A stretch of 64,000 nucleotides of DNA from contig DJWJ01000026.1 in assembly GCA_002440965.1 (NCBI GenBank), forward strand, positions 1-64,000, written 5' to 3'; not shown here. The first letter of the stretch is position 1. Origin of the DNA: Candidatus Omnitrophica bacterium UBA6233 (GTDB taxonomy: Bacteria > Omnitrophota > Gorgyraeia > Gygaellales > Profunditerraquicolaceae). Below are more notes on the stretch, generated by a model that was not told the DNA's origin, did not search any database, and saw nothing but the letters and a program-made list of their open reading frames with translations.

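Noticed and set aside
33540..64000. Giant frame as a chance open frame or assembly artefact
   Set aside because: More than 10,000 codons without a stop and with intact motifs of many families cannot be chance. An artefact would need many coincidental in-frame joins, although long-read proof is not available here.
1..64000. tRNA or rRNA genes
   Set aside because: No cloverleaf with GTTCGA-type T-loop and no rRNA signature was noticed in the intergenic regions read.

Overview
The window looks like a fragment of a Candidatus Omnitrophota (OP3-type) genome or a close relative. The reasons are a coding frame over 30 kb long holding dozens of unrelated domains, a type III glutamine synthetase, a B12-dependent ribonucleotide reductase, and AT-rich palindromic repeats of the 'TGACAAATGACAAAAT' kind between genes. 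This assignment is an inference from gene content; there is no rRNA or other strict marker. Every gene except one transposase lies on the minus strand, so transcription runs from high to low coordinates.

Region 1 (about 157-12238) is a nitrogen-assimilation island: an Lrp-type regulator, an aminotransferase, a GAF-ANTAR antiterminator, a small sigma-70 family factor, two ammonium channels, two PII proteins, an ion/anion transporter, a type III glutamine synthetase (glnN), a chagasin-type protease inhibitor and a stand-alone NtrC-type Fis helix-turn-helix protein. Five of these genes have leaders in which a hexaloop RNA hairpin (loop A1/G4 in four of them, U1/G4 in the amt leader) overlaps the 5' strand of an intrinsic terminator. 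Three leaders also have a second hexaloop further upstream. This is the target architecture of ANTAR proteins, and the GAF-ANTAR gene sits among them. The glnN, amtB and amt leaders also share GTTACCA-N15-TACTTGTA with exactly the same spacing, possibly the promoter of the island's own sigma factor. The proposed circuit is: nitrogen signal, GAF-ANTAR protein, antitermination of the sigma gene and of the assimilation genes.

Region 2 (about 12300-23340) is mostly housekeeping: greA, a QueG-like Fe-S protein, mnmG, apgM, nrdJ (with tandem NrdR-like boxes), and a ROK / coiled-coil / LacI operon. A REP-associated tyrosine transposase with REP-like ends is inserted immediately upstream of mnmG. A solo, transposase-deleted copy of the same element lies at 8956-9030.

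Region 3 (about 23360-33160) is a carbohydrate uptake and degradation operon: lipoprotein binding protein, two CUT1-type permeases, two GH2-like TIM-barrel enzymes, a tandem carbohydrate-binding-like protein and a TPR protein. No stand-alone ATPase is present. The signal peptides of two exported proteins are encoded by copies of the dispersed repeat.

Region 4 (33540 to the window edge) is one giant gene of at least 10,150 codons with its 5' end outside the window. In order it holds VWA, two AAA+ modules, NHL blades, a membrane bundle, a methyltransferase, a zincin-like motif, a FabD-like fold, GGDEF, a complete MalK-type ABC ATPase, patatin, DHH phosphoesterase, a GT-B-like region, a GH13-like barrel, HEAT repeats, three copies of an unrecognised 'ACGLGIY...HExxH' module, radical SAM, two complete RpoD-like sigma-70 factors, four tandem copies of an unrecognised 'RDKLEFAA' repeat, and a C-terminal GH2-like enzyme paralogous to those in Region 3. 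The embedded ATPase is the obvious missing partner of the neighbouring transporter.
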